Source: a virus
Direction: 5' to 3' (one strand)
DNA: 20,909 bases
Virus record (IMG/VR): IMGVR_UViG_3300035698_006736
Span: 1 to 20,909 of that record
Shown piece by piece: positions 1-6,098 of the stretch (within the stretch, counting starts at the first letter, position 1; each line of letters opens with the position of its first letter). The translations under genes and the position numbers were made by a program. The notes under the pieces are model-generated. The model worked only from the letters and a program-made list of their open reading frames with translations. It did no database searches and was not told the origin of the DNA.

Positions 1-148
1 AGCCACTTGTTATAATCATAGGTTTATTGAATTCGCTACGAATGGCTTGTAATATATCCATGAATAAAGAATTCATATTGCATTCTCCTGTTTCGTGGCA
101 AGCAAATTCTTTTTTTGAAAAATTAGGATATTTACTCCATTCCATCAT
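1..148 (-). CDS. M15-type peptidase (probable endolysin), N-terminal part, cut by window edge
   Basis: The first 49 codons are visible, and the frame is open to base 1. The segment starts MMEWSKYPNFSKKEFACH, continues with a TGECNM stretch, a helix containing LQAIR, and ends PMIITSG at the edge. This arrangement (W..YPNFS..EF.C, then a Cys/Gly segment, then L..IR and ITSG) matches my recollection of the start of Peptidase_M15_3 proteins, zinc D-Ala-D-Ala carboxypeptidase or endopeptidase domains common in phage endolysins. The zinc-binding His/Asp residues would lie outside the window, so activity cannot be judged. The role would be peptidoglycan cleavage at lysis. Two ATG codons in tandem (148 and 145) are possible starts; the ribosome site is weak (GACGG), and the start overlaps the stop of a 13-codon frame, suggesting translational coupling. 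It is the last gene of the visible late operon, a usual place for lysis genes. Confidence 0.7.
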   Translation of the reverse strand, partial: MMEWSKYPNFSKKEFACHETGECNMNSLFMDILQAIRSEFNKPMIITSG

Positions 149-186
149 CCGTCAGCAGCCACAATATCCCAGTCAAGTTCAGTCAT
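145..186 (-). CDS. 13-residue mini-frame coupled to the M15 peptidase gene
   Basis: An ATG at 186 opens a frame reading MTELDWDIVAADG and ending in TGA at 145-147. A GAGG ribosome site lies 9 nt upstream of the ATG. Its ATG overlaps the end of the HNH frame and its TGA overlaps the tandem ATG of the peptidase. It may be a coupling or leader peptide, or simply the remnant of a longer N-terminus. No family is recognised. Confidence 0.25.
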   Translation of the reverse strand: MTELDWDIVAADG

Positions 187-411
187 TAGGTATAACCTCT
201 AAGTGTTTAAATTCCATGTAATCACCCCTCGTGCATGTTTTATTTGTACCGCCATTCCAAGTATGAAACGCCATATGATAGTTAGCGGAAAGAACCACGC
301 AATTACTGGCTATATTCCTGCCGCCGATAGCACGAGCCAACAAATGATGCAGCACTAGAAACCGCTTATCTGTTTATTATATTACTTTTCTTCAATTAAG
401 GCTTTTATCAT
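179..411 (-). pseudogene. HNH endonuclease remnant (frame-disrupted)
   Basis: An open minus frame from 373 to the TGA at 179-181 encodes an HNH core: LVLHHLLARAIGG, then N..SN and LS..YHMAFHTW. This gives the HH, Asn and final His pattern of the HNH nuclease fold (H-N-H, beta-beta-alpha metal). No ATG lies in this frame; two TAA codons sit just upstream, and the only internal candidate is a GTG at 355. In another frame an ATG at 411, with a good AAGGA ribosome site 6 nt upstream, reads MIKALIEEK, then TAA, then YNKQISGF. Joined to the HNH core by a one-base shift, this would make a normal HNH N-terminus. I infer a small free-standing or homing HNH gene broken by one nonsense codon and one frameshift. 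The alternative is a short GTG-started protein (179-355, 58 aa). HNH genes near lysis or packaging genes are common in phages. Confidence 0.5.
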
Positions 412-452
412 AGTTATCCTTTTAAGTTAATTATTAATGAAGCCCGTGAATC

Positions 453-1130
453 TTAAGAGTACTCCGAGACTATTATTAGCCCTGCTGAACCAGCACCGCC
501 GGCAAAACTTACGGTGGTAGCGGCAGCCCCACCCCCTCCCGAACCATAGTTCTGAGCGTTTGCACCAGCAGCAACAATACCGCCCCGACCTCCACCACCA
601 AAGGCAGAGCTAGCTCCGACTGCACCCATAAGCAAACCTGAAATATTTAGGCCAGACCCTCCCGGAGCACCCCCGGCATTCACATCGCCATTCGTGCCAA
701 CCCCACCTGCTCCACCAACTTGAGATGTTCCAGAGCCAGTTGAAGTTGCAGGTCCACCCACTCCGCCAGCACCACCAGTTGCTTGCAAAGAAGAAGCGCT
801 AAAAGTTGTTGTGCCTCCTGTAGAGCCAGTGTTGTTACCGGCCGCACCGCCAGCGCCCAGAGCGCCAACAGTATAAGCATACGTTGCAGCAGGAGAAGAA
901 ATAAATAATCTAGCGTACCCGCCAGCACCACCCGCGCCAGGGGAACTAACTGTACCGCCACCACCAAGAGCACCACCACCACCGCCGCCACCGCCAATCA
1001 CCTCAACCATAATAGCCGAAATTCCAGCCGGCTTTGTATATGTACCAGAGCCAGACGTAAAGACCTGAGTACTCTTAAGGCTTCCAGCCCCACTGCCGCC
1101 GCCGCATAAAAAAGAAGTTAATAAACTCAT
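453..1130 (-). CDS. Glycine-rich tail tip / receptor-binding protein
   Basis: 225 aa. After a short N-terminus, residues about 18-45 read VFTSGSGTYTKPAGISAIMVEVIGG in shortened form, followed by a long array of Gly-rich blocks (GGGGGGGG, GGAGG, GGTVSSPGAGGAGG and so on). The C-terminus is hydrophobic: SAGLIIVSEYS. The 'F...GS.TYTKP.G.....VEV.GGGGGGG' opening and 'G.GLI.V.EY' ending are the hallmark of glycine-rich phage tail proteins. By analogy with adhesins such as phage S16 gp38, the Gly blocks may form a polyglycine-II sandwich presenting variable loops to the receptor; that fold is inferred. The ATG overlaps the stop of the previous gene (TAATG) and has an AGGGGG ribosome site 8 nt upstream. 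It ends the adsorption cluster, after the tail fibre and a 117-aa beta protein. A 13-bp inverted repeat brackets nearly all of the gene. Confidence 0.75.
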   Translation of the reverse strand: MSLLTSFLCGGGSGAGSLKSTQVFTSGSGTYTKPAGISAIMVEVIGGGGGGGGALGGGGTVSSPGAGGAGGYARLFISSPAATYAYTVGALGAGGAAGNNTGSTGGTTTFSASSLQATGGAGGVGGPATSTGSGTSQVGGAGGVGTNGDVNAGGAPGGSGLNISGLLMGAVGASSAFGGGGRGGIVAAGANAQNYGSGGGGAAATTVSFAGGAGSAGLIIVSEYS

Positions 1131-1483
1131 TATTTAAACCCCCTAAACATTAGTTCAACAATTCTTTCTGCTCCTTCGGCAGAACCTGAAACAATTTTCA
1201 AATAACGGGGGCTAACAAAATCAGAAGGGCAAAAAGCAATCATCCGACTTGTACTTACTGTTACAGATAATTCAGTTCCGGCAGAATCGTACATAGCAAC
1301 AAAAGTATTATTATCAAATGAACCTTGAAAAGTAAGAGTAGTACCAGTAAAAGCTGCAGGGATTATAATTCCAACCAAACCATGACCTTGAACGTCTACA
1401 ACATCACTAACAGTTTCTCCATTAGCAATAGTTAGTTTGCGTAATGTCATTGAAATATCACCGGTATAACTATATTCAGACAT
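1130..1483 (-). CDS. Small beta-rich tail-associated protein
   Basis: 117 aa with no signal peptide or membrane segment. It is dominated by beta-prone segments: VSDVVDVQGHGLVGIIIP, TTLTFQGSFDNNTFVAMYD, SVTVSTSRMIAFCPSDF, then RYLKIVSGSAEG. The pattern 'LTFQGS.D..TF...YD..G.E' followed by 'P..F...RYLKI.SG' is one I recognise from small conserved phage proteins near tail fibre genes; no biochemical role is assigned to them. It has an AAGGAG ribosome site 7 nt before the ATG and is coupled by TAATG to the glycine-rich adhesin. It may link fibre to adhesin or be a baseplate-like sandwich domain (inference). Confidence 0.6.
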   Translation of the reverse strand: MSEYSYTGDISMTLRKLTIANGETVSDVVDVQGHGLVGIIIPAAFTGTTLTFQGSFDNNTFVAMYDSAGTELSVTVSTSRMIAFCPSDFVSPRYLKIVSGSAEGAERIVELMFRGFK

Positions 1484-1498
1484 TTTATATCTCCTTAA

Positions 1499-2422
1499 TT
1501 AAGCCTTTAGGCCGTATAATTGACATTGACCAGCGGCCACTGTACCAGTTTGAAATGCTAATATAATCGCATTCACCGCAGTCATATCTTTCCATTGAGC
1601 ACCAACAATACTGTTTTGAATTGCTCCATCACTTGCAACACTGAATAATTGACCATTAACAGTTGTATATAGAACGGTATTAGCAGGATCGTAAATTGTT
1701 AACTCACCCCAGACACCTTTTGCACTAGCAGCATTACCAACATTTGCCACAAAGATCATACCAGTGGTCGTTGTGCTTGCCGCTGTACCATTCATGGTAC
1801 GGCTTCCATCGTAATTTGTTATTTGTGCGCTTGATCCATTATTCGTGCTTACATATACAGCAAAAGGAGCGGCATCCGTTGTTGGATGAAAATAATCAAA
1901 CACCACCTTATAAGCATAATAATCAGAACTTAAATTCGCAAAAACAATCGAACTTACAGAAGACGCGGTCTTTGTATTAATTAAAGTCCAACCAGAAACT
2001 GTTTTGGGAAACGATGGGTTTCCAGGCGTTAATATACCAACAGCTGCCGCGCTCAAAGTGGCAGACATTACACCACTATCAAAATCAACAATAACGTTTG
2101 TGGTTGTAGTTGATGCTGATGCCTCTGTCACTGTTCCGTATAATGTTTTTGAACCTTCTGTAATTTTAATGCGTCGATTAGGAGCATACCAGGCAATAGC
2201 TGTTGACGTGGCACTTGATACAGAAAATTTCGTATTTGATATGCGCGATAAAGTAAAACCATAATTTAACCATTGAGCATCTAGGTACCATGATTTTACT
2301 TGACTCATAACTTCCCTAGCCGAATTGTTCACGGTACTAGGAGCCATACCTTCTGGAAAGCCGTCTGGAGGCGTCATATTATTATCTGCTGCGTTTGTAC
2401 TCCATGTGCTAATAGCTGACAT
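1499..2422 (-). CDS. Tail fibre / receptor-binding protein
   Basis: 307 aa. The N-terminus carries NMTPPDGFPEGMAPSTVN followed by NSAREVMSQVKSWY. This PPDG.PEGM.PS.VN...RE.M module is common at the start of fibre and tail-needle-like proteins of tailed phages and probably mediates virion attachment. The remainder is Ser/Thr/Ala/Val-rich beta structure. The C-terminal half (about 145-307) reads SGWTLINTKTASSVSSIVF, then DYYAYKVVFDY, then WGELTIYDP, and ends QCQLYGLKA; it resembles a jelly-roll carbohydrate- or receptor-binding domain. The start has AAAGGA 6 nt upstream. The gene sits between the kinase-methyltransferase and two small adsorption genes. I see no C-type-lectin variable region or template repeat that would mark a diversity-generating element. 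Confidence 0.72.
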   Translation of the reverse strand: MSAISTWSTNAADNNMTPPDGFPEGMAPSTVNNSAREVMSQVKSWYLDAQWLNYGFTLSRISNTKFSVSSATSTAIAWYAPNRRIKITEGSKTLYGTVTEASASTTTTNVIVDFDSGVMSATLSAAAVGILTPGNPSFPKTVSGWTLINTKTASSVSSIVFANLSSDYYAYKVVFDYFHPTTDAAPFAVYVSTNNGSSAQITNYDGSRTMNGTAASTTTTGMIFVANVGNAASAKGVWGELTIYDPANTVLYTTVNGQLFSVASDGAIQNSIVGAQWKDMTAVNAIILAFQTGTVAAGQCQLYGLKA

Positions 2423-2433
2423 GTTAGATCCTT

Positions 2434-3492
2434 TTATTCAAAAAAAAACTTTATTAATGGCCTATCGGCAAACTCATTTGAACCTGAATGCAACAATTTA
2501 AAAGAATAACCTTTACTTATAAAGTAACTTTTTATTTCTTGTAATTCTTTGTCATTATGACACTCAATTAACACACGTGGAAACTTAGATAAATAATTTA
2601 ATAAATCTTCTTTATCTTGAACCCAATGATATAACGATAATGCACTCACAAAATCCCAATCATAGCCCAATTCATCTTTCCAATTCGTATCAGATAAATA
2701 TTTTTTATTTCGTTTATCACCATCAGCAATATTCAATTGTTTAAAATAAGAAACTACTTCATTTATTGCCGCATAATAATTAGCTGCTAATAAAATCTCT
2801 GGCGTTGCATCAACACCAAGAACAAACGCCGGGCTAAAATTTTCAGCAATAGAGCTTGTAAATACACCCTGATTACAACCTAAATCTAAAACGCGTGAAT
2901 CATTATAATCAAATGCATCTTTTAAAATATTCCAGCGCTTTTCCCACATGCGAACGCCAAGCTCACCGTCGATACCATAATAAGGCTTGCCGCCACCATG
3001 CGAACGCGAATTAGAAGCAAACTCAACTATATTTTTTTGCAATGTGTTTTTGGCGTTATCGTCTAACTCAACTAAATGTAAATGATTGAAGAAAGGAAAG
3101 TTAGCCTTTGATTTTGTGGCATGACCAAAATCTATAAATGTAATTTTTTCACCATCAAATAAAATATTAGACGGCTTAATATCATTATGATAAATATTTG
3201 CCTTATGTATTAAATCACGCTCTGTGTTTTTGATGCGTAAAAATTGATTGAACGTCAATTCGCCTAAAGGCTCTCCGCAATAAGTCATATCATAACTATA
3301 TTCTTGTACATCTAATACTTTAGGAACACTTATCGCAGCCTCAGCAAACTTCATCATAGTTACTTCATTTAACATTTCTTTGCGCCATTGCTCCGGCGAT
3401 AACCCTTTGCGATAACTATCTGAAAAAGTCTTGCGAATAATGTTGCTAGATATTTTTTTTACTTCAATTGCTCTTGCACAATCATACTGCAT
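2434..3492 (-). CDS. Kinase-methyltransferase fusion protein
   Basis: 352 aa from the ATG at 3492, preferred because AAGGA lies 9 nt upstream; a GTG at 3522 would add ten residues but has no good ribosome site. Residues about 1-140 form a compact protein-kinase-like fold. They show the catalytic loop YHNDIKPSNIL (H102, D104, K106, N109) and a DFG metal motif at 121-123, with a short N-lobe that includes an NEVTMMKFAE helix. Residues about 165-352 are a Rossmann SAM-dependent methyltransferase: motif I VLDLGCNQG (191-199), acidic motif GVDAT (216-220), and a later SALSLYHW segment. Kinase plus methyltransferase pairs are known in glycan chain-terminating enzymes such as E. coli WbdD, but there the methyltransferase comes first. 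The substrate here is unknown: a glycan, a lipid-linked sugar or a virion protein are all possible. It lies between ejection-type genes and the tail fibre. Domain calls are strong; the role is inference. Confidence 0.75.
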   Translation of the reverse strand: MQYDCARAIEVKKISSNIIRKTFSDSYRKGLSPEQWRKEMLNEVTMMKFAEAAISVPKVLDVQEYSYDMTYCGEPLGELTFNQFLRIKNTERDLIHKANIYHNDIKPSNILFDGEKITFIDFGHATKSKANFPFFNHLHLVELDDNAKNTLQKNIVEFASNSRSHGGGKPYYGIDGELGVRMWEKRWNILKDAFDYNDSRVLDLGCNQGVFTSSIAENFSPAFVLGVDATPEILLAANYYAAINEVVSYFKQLNIADGDKRNKKYLSDTNWKDELGYDWDFVSALSLYHWVQDKEDLLNYLSKFPRVLIECHNDKELQEIKSYFISKGYSFKLLHSGSNEFADRPLIKFFFE

Positions 3493-3512
3493 CAATAAAG
3501 TTCCTTTTTGTA

Positions 3513-3541
3513 TTGCAATCACTTGTAATATGCCATATAAT
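3513..3541 (+). promoter_or_regulatory. Sigma70-type promoter for a plus-strand micro-gene
   Basis: TTGCAA (3513-3518) and a perfect TATAAT (3536-3541) are separated by exactly 17 nt. The expected start near 3548 leaves a leader of about 24 nt before the ATG at 3572. It faces against all other genes in the window. Activity has not been tested. Confidence 0.55.
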
Positions 3542-3571
3542 TAAACATTAATAAGTTATAAGGGTTTTAAA

Positions 3572-3643
3572 ATGTTTATATTAAATTTCATGTTTTGGTT
3601 TACTGTAGTTTATTTAATTTCAAAATGGCGTCAAGATCGTTAA
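3572..3643 (+). CDS. 23-residue single-pass membrane peptide, antisense to the operon
   Basis: The only plus-strand gene I would support. ATG at 3572 and TAA at 3641-3643 encode 23 residues: a hydrophobic aromatic stretch (MFILNFMFWFTVVYLIS) followed by a basic tail (KWRQDR). This is the shape expected of a tiny inner-membrane peptide with a cytoplasmic C-terminus by the positive-inside rule. AAGGG at 3560-3564 lies 7 nt before the ATG, and a good sigma70-type promoter sits just upstream. Its stop overlaps the stop of the convergent ejection gene (they share TTAA) inside an inverted repeat. Phages often encode very small membrane peptides acting in superinfection exclusion, lysis timing or toxicity, but no family is recognised here. 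The AT-rich gap could produce such a frame by chance; the coincidence of promoter, ribosome site and transmembrane pattern is the evidence. Confidence 0.45.
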   Translation: MFILNFMFWFTVVYLISKWRQDR

Positions 3644-3671
3644 AAGATTTGTTTTGTTAAAGATTTTAACG
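3638..3671. repeat. 8-bp perfect inverted repeat at two convergent stop codons
   Basis: CGTTAAAA (3638-3645) and TTTTAACG (3664-3671) are exact reverse complements separated by 18 nt; inside, TTT and AAA could extend the stem past two mismatches. The left arm contains both the minus-strand TAA (3640-3642) and the plus-strand TAA (3641-3643). No T tract follows on either strand, so it is not a canonical intrinsic terminator. Confidence 0.5.
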
Positions 3672-4602
3672 GGCTTGGCAACCCAAGCAATCTCATTGCT
3701 GGATCAATTGCTAGCGCGCCAATTATGCCTTTTTTTATTGGTGCAAATCTTGCATATCTTCTATATTGATCGCGCCCAAGCCTATTAAGTGCCGCAATAT
3801 CTTCTTGCCCACCTGCTTCAAGTGCTGAAAGTTTTTCGGTCAAAAGCCTATCTCTTGTTCGAAGGGCTTCTCTGCCAAAACTTCTTTCGGCAAAAGAAAA
3901 TGGATTTTTAGAATGCCCTACTCCAATTTTGCGCAAATCAGATTGAAGCTCGAACAAATCCTGGTAACCGCCTTGTCGCGCTCTGCTCATTAAATTTCTA
4001 TATGGTTGTGTGTTTGGCAAATATTGTTCAATATCATTTAAAACAGGTTCAGATATTCTTATAGGCTGCAATCCTCTTTGTTCCGCTAGCCTGCTTGCCT
4101 CTATCAAAGGAGCGGCGGCACTTCTTTGAAATAATAATGGAGCGGCAGCCCTAGCAATTCCAACCCCTGCAATCGCCTCGGGAGCATATTTGGCTGATGC
4201 TTGAATAGCCTTATCTGATAAAGTTTTATGTTCTGGTAAGCCTACAGCTTTTGAATAATCAAAATCTTTTGATGGTAAATAATCTAATGGATTAAGGTTT
4301 GCATATCCTTCTTGAGCAAATGGGGATAGATCAACCATTCCTGCCTGTTGCGCCCCACTTGTTAGCTCTGTCAATCTATTTTGCAATGGTTTTAACATCC
4401 CTAAAGAAGAACTACCACCCTGCGCTAAACCAGATAATATATTTCTAGGCAGTTTATTTAAAAATCCCATTTCATTTTGTGGTTGCGTTTTGTTTTGATC
4501 ATATTGTTCTGGTGATATGCCACCAAACAAATCATTGCTGTTAGAAACAGTTGCATTATTTTGCATGCCAGTCGGAGCAACACCACCAAATAAATCAGCC
4601 AC
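3640..4602 (-). CDS. Probable internal virion / DNA ejection protein C
   Basis: 320 aa, starting at a GTG (4602) with AAAAGGGG immediately upstream; it overlaps the previous gene by 8 nt. The N-terminus contains two DLFGG.(A/S)P repeats (MADLFGGVAP and NDLFGGISPEQ), like short peptide tags in some virion cargo or ejection proteins. Residues about 45-110 are low-complexity and polar. A segment near 135-165 (YAPEAIAGVGIARAAAPLL) is amphipathic or membrane-active. The C-terminal half is helical and rich in Arg, and ends IIGALAIDPAMRLLGLPS. No enzyme motif is visible. Position, as the last of four consecutive proteins after the gp10-like and GNAT genes, and composition fit the ejection proteins of podoviruses (P22 gp7/gp20/gp16 or T7 gp14-16 class by role only). 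I would not assign it to a specific family. Confidence 0.5.
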   Translation of the reverse strand: MADLFGGVAPTGMQNNATVSNSNDLFGGISPEQYDQNKTQPQNEMGFLNKLPRNILSGLAQGGSSSLGMLKPLQNRLTELTSGAQQAGMVDLSPFAQEGYANLNPLDYLPSKDFDYSKAVGLPEHKTLSDKAIQASAKYAPEAIAGVGIARAAAPLLFQRSAAAPLIEASRLAEQRGLQPIRISEPVLNDIEQYLPNTQPYRNLMSRARQGGYQDLFELQSDLRKIGVGHSKNPFSFAERSFGREALRTRDRLLTEKLSALEAGGQEDIAALNRLGRDQYRRYARFAPIKKGIIGALAIDPAMRLLGLPSPLKSLTKQIF

Positions 4603-5704
4603 GAGAACCCCTTTTCTTAATTTCGTCTATTACTTGTCGAGGAGACATATTATATTTTGCCGCTGTATCTTTTATGTCATTAAGAGATATTCCGAGTTGT
4701 TGGGCTTCGGCTGTTATCTCTACTAGGCCCTTTCCAATATCCTCACTTTCGTTTTTTAATTCGCTCCCTTCTTGTTCTCTTTTTTTGTCAAAATATTCTG
4801 TAACATAAGGGGGAACAGCTCTATGTCCCAACTCCGTAGATTCATTAATAACATTTAAAAATCTTTCATTAGCCTTCTGTAAAGCTGATGGAGGCAATGC
4901 AAACTGTTTGAGAAGAGTTTCAATTTTTTTGGGTATGTCTGATGCGTCTAGGGAATTATTTATTTTTTCAAAAACAGCTTTTTGTTTACCACCACCAAGA
5001 GTTACAGCTTCTTTAATAGTCGTGGCAGTCCTTAACTTATCAGCTAATAAATAATCATCTATGGCTTTTGTTGCTTCTGGATTAGTTTCATATTCTGACG
5101 CGTATTTCGCAAATCTTGTAATAGAACCCTGGCCGCCTGCCCACGATGCATTATTAATTATAGGTAAAACATGATTTAAAGCACCCCTACCACTGTATTC
5201 GTCTCGTTCTTTTTGAGTTGGTTCCCGTTGTTTGCCTAATATCGTTTTTTTGTCGTCACTATAAAGCCATCTTTCACCAGTTTTAAGACCAGTAATAGTT
5301 CGATCCCTAGTCTGACTCAAATCATCCCTAGCCTGCATCTTTGCTTCGTAAGCTCTTTTTGCATTCAAAACCATGGGGCTATCTTTTCCAAATTGATTTT
5401 CCAATCTTTGAACGTCATAAGCTTCTCGCGCAACGCCTTCAAAAGGAATTTGTTTATCTCGTGTGGCTTTCATTTCTTGTTTTTTTAATTCCAATAATTG
5501 ATTTTTTCGCGCCATATCAGCCGCCAAACCAAACCCACGCGTTAACCCACCTCCAATACTTTGCGGCGTAGATGAAGGTTGCGACGCACTAATTAACCCA
5601 GAAGCCAAGCCGAGAAGAGGATTAGAAAACATATCATTTATGCCTGAACCGGTTGCGGTTGGGGCTTGTGGTTGTTGAGGCATTAAATTATTTTGACCGC
5701 CCAT
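4595..5704 (-). CDS. Probable internal virion / DNA ejection protein B
   Basis: 369 aa. The N-terminus is Gln/Pro/Gly-rich (MGGQNNLMPQQPQAP), followed by PLLGLASGLISASQ and GGGLTRGFGLAADMARK, a Gly/Ala-rich hydrophobic helix pair common in phage internal virion proteins. The rest is charged and helical with likely coiled coil (LLELKKQEMKATRDKQ; KREQEGSELKNESEDIGKG). A WLYSDDKKTI segment (about 146-155) suggests a small beta insertion. The basic C-terminus includes SPRQVIDEIKKRGSRG. The start follows the preceding stop by 1 nt, with a purine-rich GGGGGG site upstream inside the previous gene. No catalytic motif such as a lytic transglycosylase Glu site is recognised. Role inferred from position and composition. 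Confidence 0.5.
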   Translation of the reverse strand: MGGQNNLMPQQPQAPTATGSGINDMFSNPLLGLASGLISASQPSSTPQSIGGGLTRGFGLAADMARKNQLLELKKQEMKATRDKQIPFEGVAREAYDVQRLENQFGKDSPMVLNAKRAYEAKMQARDDLSQTRDRTITGLKTGERWLYSDDKKTILGKQREPTQKERDEYSGRGALNHVLPIINNASWAGGQGSITRFAKYASEYETNPEATKAIDDYLLADKLRTATTIKEAVTLGGGKQKAVFEKINNSLDASDIPKKIETLLKQFALPPSALQKANERFLNVINESTELGHRAVPPYVTEYFDKKREQEGSELKNESEDIGKGLVEITAEAQQLGISLNDIKDTAAKYNMSPRQVIDEIKKRGSRG

Positions 5705-5705
5705 A

Positions 5706-6098
5706 TTAAAAGCCCCCCATGTTTTGACCTTGTTGGTCTAACATCATAAGTAATTGCGCTAAATCTGGCTTGCCTTCTTTAACTTTCGGAGCGGTTGCGC
5801 CTAATCCCATGCCGTCAAAATTTTCTGGGTATCTTTGATCAATACCTTGCTGCGGCTGCATATTAGGCATTTGTTGCGGCATTTGCGGCATTTGTTGAGG
5901 CATTTGTTCTTGACCCATTGCCATTGCATCCATAGGGTTTTGTTGCATCATTTGTGGGTTTTGTTGATCTTGACCAAATGGCGCAGGTGAACTCATAGGC
6001 ATTGATTCTAAAGAAGGAAACGCCAATGGGTTTTGCCCCATACCTTGTAATGATGCCATCAATTGCGCTATTTCATCGTTGTTTATATCAAAAGCCAT
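5706..6098 (-). CDS. Gln/Met/Pro-rich low-complexity virion protein
   Basis: 130 aa. The N-terminus is ordinary and helical (FDINNDEIAQLMASLQGM), then from about 25 to 95 the protein is low complexity with QNP, MPQQ and MPQ units repeated in tandem (QQMPQMPQQMPNMQPQQ). The last 30 residues are helical again and end LLMMLDQQGQNMGGF. The matching short tandem DNA repeats (ttgttgcggcatttg variants, about 5866-5905) suggest growth by slippage. Its start overlaps the preceding stop (TAATG) with GGGAG upstream, so it is translated within the ejection block. A disordered linker or assembly factor is likely; no family is recognised. Confidence 0.55.
   Translation of the reverse strand: MAFDINNDEIAQLMASLQGMGQNPLAFPSLESMPMSSPAPFGQDQQNPQMMQQNPMDAMAMGQEQMPQQMPQMPQQMPNMQPQQGIDQRYPENFDGMGLGATAPKVKEGKPDLAQLLMMLDQQGQNMGGF

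Noticed and set aside
680-997. Second minus-strand frame rich in Leu and Val inside the adhesin gene
   Set aside because: The repeated GGN codons of the Gly array read as Val/Leu/Ala in another frame; no start site supports it.
1499-2422. Diversity-generating retroelement at the tail fibre
   Set aside because: No reverse transcriptase, template repeat or C-type-lectin variable region is present in or near the fibre gene.
2434-3492. Naming the kinase-methyltransferase WbdD
   Set aside because: Domain order is reversed and there is no coiled-coil tail; only the pairing of activities is shared.
3493-3522. GTG start ten codons upstream for the kinase-methyltransferase
   Set aside because: No ribosome site before it, while AAGGA is well placed before the ATG at 3492.
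3638-3671. Inverted repeat as an intrinsic terminator
   Set aside because: The stem is AT-rich with a long loop and no T tract follows on either strand.
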